A stretch of 14,463 nucleotides of DNA from contig JANTGN010000055.1 in NCBI GenBank assembly GCA_024762895.1, positions 1 to 14,463 on the forward strand, written 5' to 3'. Position numbers and translations under genes: made by a program. The notes beneath the pieces were generated by a model. It ran no database searches, was not told the origin of the DNA, and worked only from the letters and a program-made list of their open reading frames with translations. Positions 1-7,079 of this stretch are shown here, piece after piece. The DNA is from Thiotrichales bacterium (GTDB lineage: Bacteria; Pseudomonadota; Gammaproteobacteria; J044). Every line of letters starts with the position of its first letter. Position 1 is the first letter of the stretch.

Positions 1-1
1 C

Positions 2-151
2 GGAACTGGTCATTTAAGTGCAAATCAAACGTCATACTGCGCCTCGTGTCATCATAAAAAAACCCTTAAACCCCAACACAAAAGACTGATCATAACTGTA
101 TTCAGCCCCCACCTTAAGCATAACGAACAGCCCACAACATTAGCATTATGA
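2..151 (+). CDS. Possible 3' end of a c-type cytochrome (5' part outside window)
   Basis: A reading frame open from the left edge runs 49 codons to TGA at 149-151. It contains one CXXCH haem-attachment motif (CASCH, codons 38-52) followed by a second His and a basic tail. The residues before it (GTGHLSANQTSYCASCHH) look like the last haem segment of a multihaem cytochrome, where a His precedes an Asn/Cys-rich CXXCH. This would suit the redox genes at the right end of the window. Against it: the frame is short, AT-rich after the motif and cut by the edge, and a five-residue motif can occur by chance. No other frame in this stretch stays open from the edge. Confidence 0.3.
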   Translation, partial: GTGHLSANQTSYCASCHHKKTLKPQHKRLIITVFSPHLKHNEQPTTLAL

Positions 152-395
152 TCAATAACTTATCAGTCTCAGCTTTATATAAATGCGGTTATACCCATTA
201 ATCCTTTCATCAAAGACTGAGGTCACCCGGATAAACCCAACCATATAAAGGGACTTGTATATATTACATTATTCTAATATACTACTTTCGTACATGGCGC
301 ATAATACAAGATGCCAGTAGGGCTAATATTTGCTTTTGCCGGAAATTAGTCTTTAATTTTTGAGTCTCTCAACTGAACCCTGGAGGGTTACACTA
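152..395 (+). other. AT-rich non-coding leader region upstream of the sulfur globule-like gene
   Basis: No credible gene is seen on either strand here. It contains the promoter candidate at 255-283 and, nearer the gene, a weak inverted repeat (321-327 with 345-351, 7 pairs including one G-T, 17-nt loop). If transcription starts near 290, the mRNA leader would be about 105 nt, which leaves room for post-transcriptional control. Confidence 0.4.
255..283 (+). promoter_or_regulatory. Candidate sigma-70 promoter for the sulfur globule-like gene
   Basis: A TTGTAT box (255-260) is separated by 17 bp from TATACT (278-283). The -10 box matches TATAAT at 5 of 6 positions, the -35 box matches TTGACA at only 3 of 6, and the spacer is the optimal length. 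The surrounding sequence is very AT-rich, so chance matches are likely, and an activator could compensate for the poor -35. Confidence 0.3.
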
Positions 396-833
396 ATGAA
401 AATGCTGAAAAAAGTAGCAACAACTGCTGCCATTCTAGGTGCCGCTGCAATGACCATGACTTCTGCCCAGGCGTGGTGGGGTCCTTTTGACGATGATGGC
501 TGGGGTGGCAACCGCTACGGCAACCGTTATGACAACCGTGGTTACGGTGACGGTTATGGTGATCTCTGGAATGACATGGCGGGTGACACCGATTTCAACA
601 TGAGCTTCAGTGGTCGCGGTAAAGGCCGTGGCACTGGCCGTGGCTATGGCCGTGGTCATGGTTACAACGATTACTATGGTGATTATTATGGCAACCGCGG
701 TTACTACGGTGGCCCTGGTTACTACGGTGCGCCTTATGGCTACGGTCCTGGCTACGGCTACCCGCCTGCCCCTTACGGCTATGCGCCTCAGGCCCCTGCA
801 GCTCCTCAGGCCCCTGCAGCTCCTGCAAAATAA
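396..833 (+). CDS. Sulfur globule protein-like secreted Gly/Tyr-rich protein
   Basis: A 145-aa exported structural protein, probably of the envelope around periplasmic sulfur globules stored during oxidation of sulfide or thiosulfate. Residues 1-26 form a typical Sec signal peptide (MKMLKK, hydrophobic core, cleavage after AQA). The mature chain begins WWGPF, then has Asp/Asn/Tyr-rich stretches, a DTDFNMSF segment, Gly-Arg repeats, many GYG/YYG repeats and an Ala/Pro/Gln tail ending in Lys. It contains no Cys. This composition and the W-W-G-P opening match the Sgp family of sulfur-storing gammaproteobacteria. The frame is open upstream to 360, but ATG 396 is chosen because GGAGGG (382-387) lies 8 nt ahead and the signal peptide starts there. 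It appears monocistronic: own promoter candidate, strong terminator. Another Gly/Tyr-rich envelope protein is the alternative; which Sgp paralogue it is cannot be told. Confidence 0.78.
   Translation: MKMLKKVATTAAILGAAAMTMTSAQAWWGPFDDDGWGGNRYGNRYDNRGYGDGYGDLWNDMAGDTDFNMSFSGRGKGRGTGRGYGRGHGYNDYYGDYYGNRGYYGGPGYYGAPYGYGPGYGYPPAPYGYAPQAPAAPQAPAAPAK
786..821 (+). repeat. Perfect 18-bp tandem repeat in the 3' coding end
   Basis: CCTCAGGCCCCTGCAGCT occurs twice back to back (786-803, 804-821) and encodes PQAPAA twice in the Ala/Pro/Gln tail. Perfect identity at base level implies a recent in-frame duplication, so tail length probably varies between strains. Confidence 0.9.
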
Positions 834-852
834 GCCTCTTACCAGGTTTATT

Positions 853-869
853 GAGTACCTCCGGTACTC
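853..869 (+). other. Perfect 7-bp hairpin between stop codon and terminator
   Basis: GAGTACC (853-859) and GGTACTC (863-869) are exact reverse complements with a 3-nt loop TCC. It has no T-tract of its own and lies one base before the terminator stem. It could protect the 3' end of the preceding mRNA or bind a protein. Confidence 0.55.
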
Positions 870-870
870 C

Positions 871-898
871 AAAAAGCCGCGTTTCACGCGGCTTTTTT
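871..898 (+). terminator. Rho-independent terminator after the sulfur globule-like gene
   Basis: GCCGCG (876-881), loop TTTCA, CGCGGC (887-892), followed by six T residues and preceded by five A residues that extend the stem. This is a textbook intrinsic terminator. The flanking A and T runs make it potentially bidirectional. Confidence 0.92.
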
Positions 899-970
899 GT
901 TGCCTGCTTTTTCTCTATGATCCCTTTTCAAATCGATCATTTACCCCTACACTTACTATGGAATTAAGGC

Positions 971-1363
971 ATGACTGACAGACTGGTTATACACATGGGC
1001 GGCGAATCTCAACTGGAATACGATCGCTCACAACAGCTCCCCGATCATCAACAGCAGTATCTGGATAGAATGGATATGGAAATGGACCAGGGAATCAATC
1101 TGGGAGATGAGTTTATTCCACACCCGGATTTCCAGAAAAAAGCACTTTACGTCGCCCAGATCCTGGCCAGGGCCGTGATCGATGAAAATGAAGCAACGGC
1201 AGCAGCCGCCTGCTCCTGGTTGGCAACCCGCCTTCCCGACCTGAAACAGGTCAAGATCAGCAATGTCGATGATCGACAGGGTATCGACCTGATCTTTGAC
1301 AAGGAATTCGTGCCGGAGACCAAGATCAATTTTGTTTCACCAGAGGATTTCGACAAGCAGTGA
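971..1363 (+). CDS. Uncharacterised 130-aa protein coupled to the DUF1853 gene
   Basis: The product is not assigned to a family with confidence. It is a soluble acidic protein without signal peptide or membrane segment. The first 45 residues are rich in Gln, Asp and Met (a stretch RMDMEMDQG) and look flexible. Residues about 54-90 form an Ala-rich amphipathic helix region (ALYVAQILARAV, then AAAACSWLATRL), followed by a short alpha/beta-looking segment ending near FVSPEDFDKQ. The ATG has TAAGG a few bases ahead. The stop codon overlaps the GTG start of the next gene in a GTGA arrangement, so the two are almost certainly co-translated and may act together. It begins about 70 nt after the terminator of the previous gene, so it needs its own promoter; none was clear. 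Confidence 0.8.
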   Translation: MTDRLVIHMGGESQLEYDRSQQLPDHQQQYLDRMDMEMDQGINLGDEFIPHPDFQKKALYVAQILARAVIDENEATAAAACSWLATRLPDLKQVKISNVDDRQGIDLIFDKEFVPETKINFVSPEDFDKQ

Positions 1364-2322
1364 GCCTCAATCCTGCCAGGGCCTGCACGCAAAGTGACAT
1401 CTCGCTGTATCGTCACAAGATAGTACGGGACCTGCTCTGGTCACTCTGCTCACCTCCCCTCATCACTGCAAGCCCAACAGGCACCCCCTGGGTATCCAAC
1501 TACTGGTTTGACGAACTGATACTCGAACTGTTTGAGCCACTGGGAGGACTCGATGAAGACCCCTCTACACTGGTGCAAAGGATTACCCATGACAAGGACC
1601 GTCGCCTGGGGCGTATATTCGAGACACTAATCGCTCACGCCTTTGAAATAAGTCATCGTTATGAGCTACTGGCGAGAAATGTCCCCCTCAGAGAGCAGGG
1701 CAAAACCCTGGGTGAACTGGACTTTCTGGTACGTGATAAGAAGCTTGATCAAACCCTGCATCTGGAAGTTGCCGTTAAATTCTACCTGGGCTTTCAGACC
1801 GCACAGAATGAGCAAACCTGGATTGGCCCGAATCCCAGCGATCAACTCTCATACAAGAAAACAAGCATGGAAAGGCAGCTGGAATTAACTCGATCTTCCA
1901 CCGCTCAGAAATGGCTCAATGAACAGGGCATGAGCATTGACGACTCACTGGGCATCATGAAGGGCCGTTTATTCCACCCCCTATCTGCACAGCAACATGA
2001 GCCTGAGCCACCAACCTGGCTCAATCCGGGCCATCTAAGGGGCTGGTGGGCATCGATAGAACAATTTCTTGATTATCAAAAAACCAGCGAGCTGCTTTGG
2101 GTGATCGTGGACAAGTCAGACTGGCTGTCTCCCCTGACCCCAAACGATGTCATTACCCCACTCTCGCATGATGAGCTGAGATTAATGCTCTCCCAGAATG
2201 GACTCTTTGAGCGTGTCTTCAGCCAGCCAGTTTGCATTGCCGGCTTGAAGGAAGGCTACGAGTCAGAACGGGGTTTTTTAGTACCCGACAACTGGATCAT
2301 GGAAAACCAGTCTAAAAATTAA
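1360..2322 (+). CDS. DUF1853 family protein, PD-(D/E)XK nuclease-like fold
   Basis: A 320-aa protein matching the DUF1853 family, whose function is unknown. Diagnostic features: LLWSLCSPPL near residues 25-34, LGRIFETL (83-90), then GELDFLVRD (118-126) followed by HLEVAVKFYLG (134-144) and WIGPNPSDQL (154-163). The spacing of Glu119/Asp121 with Glu136-x3-Lys140 resembles the D...ExxxK core of the PD-(D/E)XK nuclease superfamily, suggesting nucleic acid binding or cleavage; that is inference. Length is normal for the family. The GTG start overlaps the previous stop (GTGA), implying translational coupling. No signal peptide. The gene is followed by about 200 AT-rich bases without a clear terminator, ending this small operon. 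Confidence 0.82.
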   Translation: MSLNPARACTQSDISLYRHKIVRDLLWSLCSPPLITASPTGTPWVSNYWFDELILELFEPLGGLDEDPSTLVQRITHDKDRRLGRIFETLIAHAFEISHRYELLARNVPLREQGKTLGELDFLVRDKKLDQTLHLEVAVKFYLGFQTAQNEQTWIGPNPSDQLSYKKTSMERQLELTRSSTAQKWLNEQGMSIDDSLGIMKGRLFHPLSAQQHEPEPPTWLNPGHLRGWWASIEQFLDYQKTSELLWVIVDKSDWLSPLTPNDVITPLSHDELRLMLSQNGLFERVFSQPVCIAGLKEGYESERGFLVPDNWIMENQSKN

Positions 2323-2521
2323 TTACTATATTCTTTTTAATTTACAAACAGTTATTAACATATTCACATATTTCACCTTATATTTTTTCCATAATTCCTT
2401 GTATTATTAATATATTGACCTAGAATTGCTCAAAAGCCACCCAATACATATAAAGATTGTGGTTTTACTGCCGCTAAGTTAATCAGAACCTAATGCCGGT
2501 TACTATGAGAGGTAGAGATGA

Positions 2522-2968
2522 ATGGTTTTCATTGATGCTGATGATTTCATTATCCATCCAGATGACCAGCCCATTGCCCTGAGATGCCTGCAAAAGCCCA
2601 CATATAATTTCAATGCACGACGCTACCGGGTCTCCGGAGGTGTCAAGGTTTCGGTCACCGAGCCCATCGACCCCGGATCGATGATAGAGATTGAGACCAC
2701 GATACAGGACAGACCCGTCACCTTCAGAGGTCGCGTCATCTGGACGAAACATACACCCAATCAGTTAATTCAACTAGGCCTGATTTTCGAAAACTCTGAA
2801 GAGGCCTATCGTGCACGAATGGTCGAACAACTCTGTCATATTGAACACTACCTTCGTCGGCAACTGGCAGAAGGGCGCACGCTGAATGCCCGCCATGCCG
2901 CCAATGAATGGATCAACCAGTTCTCACCTCATTTCCCGCAGATTGGCGCCAGCCTCCCAACAGATTAA
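2522..2968 (+). CDS. PilZ-like domain protein, degenerate
   Basis: A 148-aa cytoplasmic protein. Residues about 30-95 resemble a PilZ beta-barrel: a short SGGV turn (38-41), an alternating strand pattern with a PIDPGSMIEIE segment, RGRVIWTK (69-76) and LIQLGLIFE (82-90). A C-terminal helical tail follows (IEHYLRRQLAEGRTL, then AANEWINQFSPHFP), a pattern seen in some gammaproteobacterial PilZ proteins. Classical PilZ domains bind cyclic di-GMP through RxxxR and (D/N)xSxxG; here the first motif is not evident and the second reads YRVSGG, so ligand binding is doubtful. ATG 2522 is used because the ATG at 2518 hits a stop after five codons; AGAGG (2508-2512) is the likely ribosome site. It stands alone between AT-rich upstream DNA and the phosphofructokinase gene. 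Confidence 0.62.
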   Translation: MVFIDADDFIIHPDDQPIALRCLQKPTYNFNARRYRVSGGVKVSVTEPIDPGSMIEIETTIQDRPVTFRGRVIWTKHTPNQLIQLGLIFENSEEAYRARMVEQLCHIEHYLRRQLAEGRTLNARHAANEWINQFSPHFPQIGASLPTD

Positions 2969-3042
2969 ATAACAGCTGAATTAGCATCCTTATCCTCTCC
3001 CCATGTGGGAAAAGGACTGATACTATTAGCGTATTCTTTTAA

Positions 3043-3057
3043 CCTGTGAGTCACAGG
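3043..3057 (+). promoter_or_regulatory. 15-bp palindrome just upstream of the phosphofructokinase start
   Basis: CCTGTGA, a central G, then TCACAGG: a perfect 7-bp inverted repeat ending 4 bases before ATG 3062. Its right arm contains the AGGG that is the only plausible ribosome site. It could be an operator for a dimeric repressor or a structure that masks translation. The half-site TGTGA/TCACA resembles CRP, but the 1-nt spacing does not fit CRP. Confidence 0.4.
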
Positions 3058-3061
3058 GCAC

Positions 3062-4384
3062 ATGACAAGCTCTCAATTTGAGATAGAACAACTCGGTTCT
3101 ACTTCTTTCCCCAATCCGATCGGCCAAAAAGGTGAATTCAACTACGTTTCTGAAGAGGAACGTCTGTTGTTTAATCCTCATTACAGCGCCCTGAGTGAAT
3201 GTGTTCAAGACCAGATACTTCCAGATGGCTTTGAGCTGGCCGGCCCCAGAAAGAACATTTTTTTTCAGCCCGAACAGGTACGTGCCGCGATCGTCACCTG
3301 CGGTGGTCTGTGCCCGGGGCTTAATGCCGTTATCCGGGGACTGGTCCTGCAGCTCTGGTTCAGTTATCAATGTAAGGAAATTCTTGGCATACGATTCGGC
3401 TATCAGGGCCTGGGGGATGAAGGCCTGGACCCCCTGAAGCTGACCCCTAGTGATGTATCGGATATCCATAGCAAGGGGGGCACCGTGCTGGGATCATCAC
3501 GAGGCACCCCTCCCACAACCGAGATCGTAGACAACCTTGAACGCATGGGTGTCAACATGTTGTTCACGATAGGCGGAGACGGCACCATGCGAGGCGCTGG
3601 TGCAATCTGGGAGGAGGTCCAGAAAAGAGGCCTGGATATTAGCGTGATTGGAATTCCCAAGACCATTGATAATGACATTCCCTTTGTTCGTCGCACATTT
3701 GGTTTTGATACCGCAGTCAGCATTGCCACCGACTCTATCAATGCGGCACAGGTAGAGGCCTGGGGCGCACCCAATGGAATAGGCATCGTCAAACTTATGG
3801 GCCGTTACTCCGGATATATTGCCGCTTCTGCTTCTTTGTCTTCAGGCCATGCCAATTTTTGTATTATTCCAGAGGTGCCTTTTTCACTGGAAGGCAAAGG
3901 TGGCCTGTTTGAATTAGTGGAACAGCGCCTACAGGGCCGTGGTGATGCTGTTATCGTGCTGGCCGAGGGCGCAGGACAATATTATTTTGAAGGCCCCGAT
4001 CGAGAGACCGATGCCTCAGGCAACAAGAAACTCGGTGACATCGGCGCCTATGTTCGCGACCGCTTAAAGACCCATTTTAAAAGTCAAAATATTAACGCCT
4101 CGATTAAGTACATCGACCCTAGCTACCTGATTCGCTCTGCAGCTGCCAATGCCACGGATCAACTCTATTGTCAGCGACTCGCGCGGAATGCCGTGCATGC
4201 CGCCATGGCCGGAAAAGGTGGCCTGTTAATCGGCTTCTGGCATGGCCAGATGACGCATGTACCGATCCGTGCCCTGCATGGACATTCTCGACAGGTCAAT
4301 CCGAAAGGAGAGTTGTGGTTCAACATACTTGAATCTACAGGCCAGCCACGTGTAATTGGCGATATCGGTTATATCGATTCTTAA
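3062..4384 (+). CDS. pfkA: ATP-dependent 6-phosphofructokinase (long, plant/protist-type)
   Basis: Phosphorylates fructose 6-phosphate to fructose 1,6-bisphosphate, the committing step of glycolysis. The 440-aa chain is longer than the 320-aa E. coli enzyme, with about 70 residues before the first catalytic segment CGGLCPGLNAVIRG (80-93). Further motifs are GSSRG (144-148), the nucleotide loop GGDGT (171-175), the sugar-binding/catalytic PKTIDND (199-205) and LMGRYSGYIAA. Gly in GGDG is the hallmark of ATP users, while Lys in PKTID is the residue found in pyrophosphate enzymes; the combination is typical of the long ATP-dependent group with plant and trypanosome members, so ATP is the likely donor. 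Pyruvate kinase follows 28 nt downstream, a probable operon. The start is the first ATG consistent with AGGG at 3055-3058, though spacing is only 3 nt. Confidence 0.9.
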   Translation: MTSSQFEIEQLGSTSFPNPIGQKGEFNYVSEEERLLFNPHYSALSECVQDQILPDGFELAGPRKNIFFQPEQVRAAIVTCGGLCPGLNAVIRGLVLQLWFSYQCKEILGIRFGYQGLGDEGLDPLKLTPSDVSDIHSKGGTVLGSSRGTPPTTEIVDNLERMGVNMLFTIGGDGTMRGAGAIWEEVQKRGLDISVIGIPKTIDNDIPFVRRTFGFDTAVSIATDSINAAQVEAWGAPNGIGIVKLMGRYSGYIAASASLSSGHANFCIIPEVPFSLEGKGGLFELVEQRLQGRGDAVIVLAEGAGQYYFEGPDRETDASGNKKLGDIGAYVRDRLKTHFKSQNINASIKYIDPSYLIRSAAANATDQLYCQRLARNAVHAAMAGKGGLLIGFWHGQMTHVPIRALHGHSRQVNPKGELWFNILESTGQPRVIGDIGYIDS

Positions 4385-4412
4385 CAGCAACTACCGTCTT
4401 CGGTGAGTCCTG

Positions 4413-5885
4413 ATGACCAATCTGATTGATGACGTTTCACCTAGAAAGCTCCAATTACGCCGGACCAAGATCGTAGCCACCCTGGGGCCGGCCACCTCCG
4501 CCTTAAAAACCATCCGTGAATTGATTGCCGCTGGCGTTGATGTATTTCGACTGAATATGTCGCACGGCGAGGCCGATCAGATTCGCCAGCTTGCAGACTA
4601 CATCCGCAGGGCCTCCAAGCTGGAGAAAAAAACGGTGGCCATCCTGATGGACCTCTGTGGCCCGAAGATCCGAACCGGGCATTTCAAGGAAGGTGCTATC
4701 GATTTAAAGGCCGGCGAAGAAGTCATCATTACCACACGTAAGGTCGACGGCGATAAGGGACTCATCCCCTGCCAGTATCGCAGCCTGCACAAAGACGTCA
4801 AACCCGGAGAACGCATACTCCTCGACGACGGTCAGATGGAGCTTAAGGTCCGGTCTATCGACAAGAGCGAGATCCATTGCAGCATAATTTATGGTGGAAA
4901 GCTCAGTGATAAAAAAGGGATTAATCTACCGGACACGGCTATCAGCGCCCCTTCGCTCACGGCCAAAGACAAGCAGGACGTCAACCTGGCGATAGAACTG
5001 GATGCCGATTTTCTGGCCCTGAGTTTTGTCAGACATGCTGAAGACGTAAAAAAACTGCTGCGCTATCAAAAACGACAGAATTTTAATATCCCGGTCATCG
5101 CCAAGATCGAAAAACCTGAAGCCCTGACCGAAATAGATGAGATCCTGTCCATAAGTTACGGCATCATGGTGGCCCGTGGTGACCTGGGTATCGAATTCGA
5201 GGCCGAAAAGGTTCCCCTGATCCAGGAGGAACTCATCAGAAGGGCCAGAAAACTGAATAAACCCGTCATCGTTGCCACGCAGATGATGGACTCCATGATT
5301 CACAGCCCCCGTGCCACGCGCGCCGAGGTGGCCGATGTGGCCAACGCCGCCAGGGCCAGCACCGATGCCGTCATGCTGTCAGGTGAGACCGCCGTCGGTG
5401 CCTATCCGGTACACACCGTCAGAGAAATGGACCGGGTCCTTCGCGAGATTGAGGCCTATGCCCATCATTCAGGTCGGTTTATTCAGGAGAATCACGGCAA
5501 ACCGCTTAAGGATACCCTGCAGACACGTGAGGCCATCAGTACCGCAGCCGTCTCACTGGTCAAGGACCTGAATCTACAGGCCATCATCGTACCCACGCAT
5601 TCGGGCACCACGGTTCAGGTCATTGCTGCCAAGCGCCCCCTGGCCCCGATCATGGGTGTCAGTGGCAATCCCGGTCTGGCACGTCGTTTCTGCCTGCACT
5701 GGGGCATCATCCCGGTTTTTGCGGATATCCAGTTGATCCATAACTGGCATCATCTGCTCTCGCATTTAGCCCATGGTCATTGCCTCAAGCCACGCGGTAC
5801 GCCCGTACTGATGGTGGCAGGATTTAACGATGATCCCAGGCTCAATGAGCCCTCCATGAAGATTCTGAATATAATAAGCGACTGA
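4413..5885 (+). CDS. pyk: Pyruvate kinase
   Basis: Transfers phosphate from phosphoenolpyruvate to ADP, giving pyruvate and ATP. The 490-aa length is normal. Family signatures in order: TKIVATLGPAT (18-28), DVFRLNMSHG (43-52) with the active-site Arg46 and Asn48, MDLCGPKIRTG (79-89), LSFVRHAEDV, the catalytic AKIEKPEA with Lys231 and metal-binding Glu233, MVARGDLG (252-259), VIVATQMMDSM with Thr289, and MLSGETAVGAYP. The B domain lies between about 89 and 185, and the C-terminal allosteric domain follows residue about 350 with TAAVSLVKDLNLQAIIVPT and a phosphate-loop-like PTHSGTT. The start has GGTGAG 5 nt upstream. With phosphofructokinase it forms a two-gene glycolytic unit; the next gene starts 20 nt after its stop and may be read through. 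Confidence 0.95.
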   Translation: MTNLIDDVSPRKLQLRRTKIVATLGPATSALKTIRELIAAGVDVFRLNMSHGEADQIRQLADYIRRASKLEKKTVAILMDLCGPKIRTGHFKEGAIDLKAGEEVIITTRKVDGDKGLIPCQYRSLHKDVKPGERILLDDGQMELKVRSIDKSEIHCSIIYGGKLSDKKGINLPDTAISAPSLTAKDKQDVNLAIELDADFLALSFVRHAEDVKKLLRYQKRQNFNIPVIAKIEKPEALTEIDEILSISYGIMVARGDLGIEFEAEKVPLIQEELIRRARKLNKPVIVATQMMDSMIHSPRATRAEVADVANAARASTDAVMLSGETAVGAYPVHTVREMDRVLREIEAYAHHSGRFIQENHGKPLKDTLQTREAISTAAVSLVKDLNLQAIIVPTHSGTTVQVIAAKRPLAPIMGVSGNPGLARRFCLHWGIIPVFADIQLIHNWHHLLSHLAHGHCLKPRGTPVLMVAGFNDDPRLNEPSMKILNIISD

Positions 5886-5905
5886 ATTCCACATTGACCT
5901 AGCCC

Positions 5906-6790
5906 ATGAAGAGCCTGAAACAACGACTAGCAGAATATGGCTTTATAGCCAACCAGAATTTCGACTATCCGGTCCAATGCCTGATGGCCGCACAGGTTGA
6001 GCATATCCGCTGTCTTAATGTAGAAGGCCGCCCCGGCAGACGCAAGACGGCCTTCGCCCATGCCCTGGCCCACGCCCTGGGATATCACCATGTGCTGTAT
6101 CACGAGTTTCATGATCAGCAAGAACTACCACAACCCGTGCGCATGCCGGTTTCCGATGACGAAAGCCCCGGGGAAAAACCTGTCGAGGCCATTGATCAGG
6201 TGATCTCCGAGGCCTGCGCCCTCAGTGAGGGCGAAAAGACCATCTTGATTCTGGACCAGTTACAGTACGCGCGTTTTGTTCATCATCTGCGGCTTGCCGA
6301 TTTCATACAATCTCGCAACTGGAACTATGCCGATCTGACCCTGACCGCCAACCCCGCCAACCTGATGCTCTTCCTCATCTCAGAAGAACCGCTTTATCAC
6401 AGCCTGCAACAGAGTAGCTTCAGAATCTGGATAGAGGATGAGGGCGACAGCAATCGATTACCCATCACCCCACAGACCCTGGGATTGGGCGCCCGGGCCC
6501 AGGATATGCTGCACGCCCTGAATAAAGTCTTTGCCGCGTTGGAACTGAATCCCACCTTACCTGAGTACCAGAGACTGGTTCATGATATTCAGCTACACGT
6601 GCGTAGCTCGGAGGACCTGAAGACCTCACTCTATGGATGGATAGAAGGCACCGATCGCAACAGGCTTTATTCGCCTGAAATCAGCGACCTGATCCAGGAA
6701 CAGATGCCCGCCATTGAGTCCTACCTGGGCCTGGACCATGAAGCCATTGTACTGGAGCTCAATATTCCTTCAGATGAGCAATCCAACTAG
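5906..6790 (+). CDS. Uncharacterised P-loop ATPase-like protein with altered Walker motifs
   Basis: A 294-aa soluble protein with an AAA-like front half. Residues 37-50 read LNVEGRPGRRKTAF: the P-loop position GxxxxGKT is present as G41-R-P-G-R-R-K47-T48, with Arg in place of the usual Gly before Lys. A Walker B-like strand TILILDQLQ (112-120) carries Asp117 but Gln where the catalytic Glu is usual. Between them lies an acidic/proline insert (PVSDDESPGE), and residues 148-157 (TANPANLMLF) could be a sensor-1-like segment with Asn. The C-terminal third is helical. It may bind nucleotide without efficient hydrolysis. The partner is unknown. It starts 20 nt after pyruvate kinase with no good ribosome site, and the next gene begins 37 nt later. 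No close functional family is recognised. Confidence 0.72.
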   Translation: MKSLKQRLAEYGFIANQNFDYPVQCLMAAQVEHIRCLNVEGRPGRRKTAFAHALAHALGYHHVLYHEFHDQQELPQPVRMPVSDDESPGEKPVEAIDQVISEACALSEGEKTILILDQLQYARFVHHLRLADFIQSRNWNYADLTLTANPANLMLFLISEEPLYHSLQQSSFRIWIEDEGDSNRLPITPQTLGLGARAQDMLHALNKVFAALELNPTLPEYQRLVHDIQLHVRSSEDLKTSLYGWIEGTDRNRLYSPEISDLIQEQMPAIESYLGLDHEAIVLELNIPSDEQSN

Positions 6791-6827
6791 TGTATGCTCT
6801 CGCCTCCCATTTCTCAGGAACCCAATC

Positions 6828-7064
6828 ATGAACCCGGAAGACATCGTAAAAATCATCGAATCAGGTATTGAGAACAGCAAGGCCACGGTGACTGCGGATG
6901 GCAACAAGTATGAAGCCACGATCATCAGTGATGCCTTTGAAGGTCTCAGCCTGGTCAAAAAACATCAACTGGTTTACGCCTTACTGAATGAACATATCAC
7001 CAGTGGTGTTATTCACGCCCTGACAATAAAGGCCTACACACCCGCCGAGTGGGAGGCATTATAA
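6828..7064 (+). CDS. ibaG: BolA family Fe-S/redox protein IbaG
   Basis: A 78-aa BolA-type protein. Members pair with monothiol glutaredoxins to hold or hand over [2Fe-2S] clusters; IbaG has also been tied to acid stress. Visible signatures: VTADGNKYEATIISDAFEGLSLVKKHQLVY, where the His of KKHQLVY is the likely cluster ligand, and the C-terminal IHALTIKAYTPAEW, nearly the same as E. coli IbaG IHAVSIKAYTPAEW. The frame is open upstream inside the previous gene, but ATG 6828 is chosen because AGGAA lies about 7 nt ahead and the product then has the normal family length. In many gammaproteobacteria ibaG sits next to murA; here it lies 15 nt before dinB. A role in Fe-S delivery would fit the many Fe-S proteins downstream, but that is only context. 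Confidence 0.9.
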   Translation: MNPEDIVKIIESGIENSKATVTADGNKYEATIISDAFEGLSLVKKHQLVYALLNEHITSGVIHALTIKAYTPAEWEAL

Positions 7065-7079
7065 ACCTGTTCTCCCGGT

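Noticed and set aside
435..887. 150-aa open frame on the minus strand opposite the sulfur globule-like gene
   Set aside because: It is a by-product of Gly/Tyr codon repeats on the other strand, gives a low-complexity Val/Thr/Arg protein and runs through the terminator.
2969..3042. Intrinsic terminator after the PilZ-like gene (CCTCTCCC with GGGAAAAGG)
   Set aside because: The stem has internal mismatches, almost no loop and no T-tract.
3045..3055. CRP site upstream of phosphofructokinase
   Set aside because: TGTGA and TCACA are present but separated by 1 base, not the 6 required for CRP.
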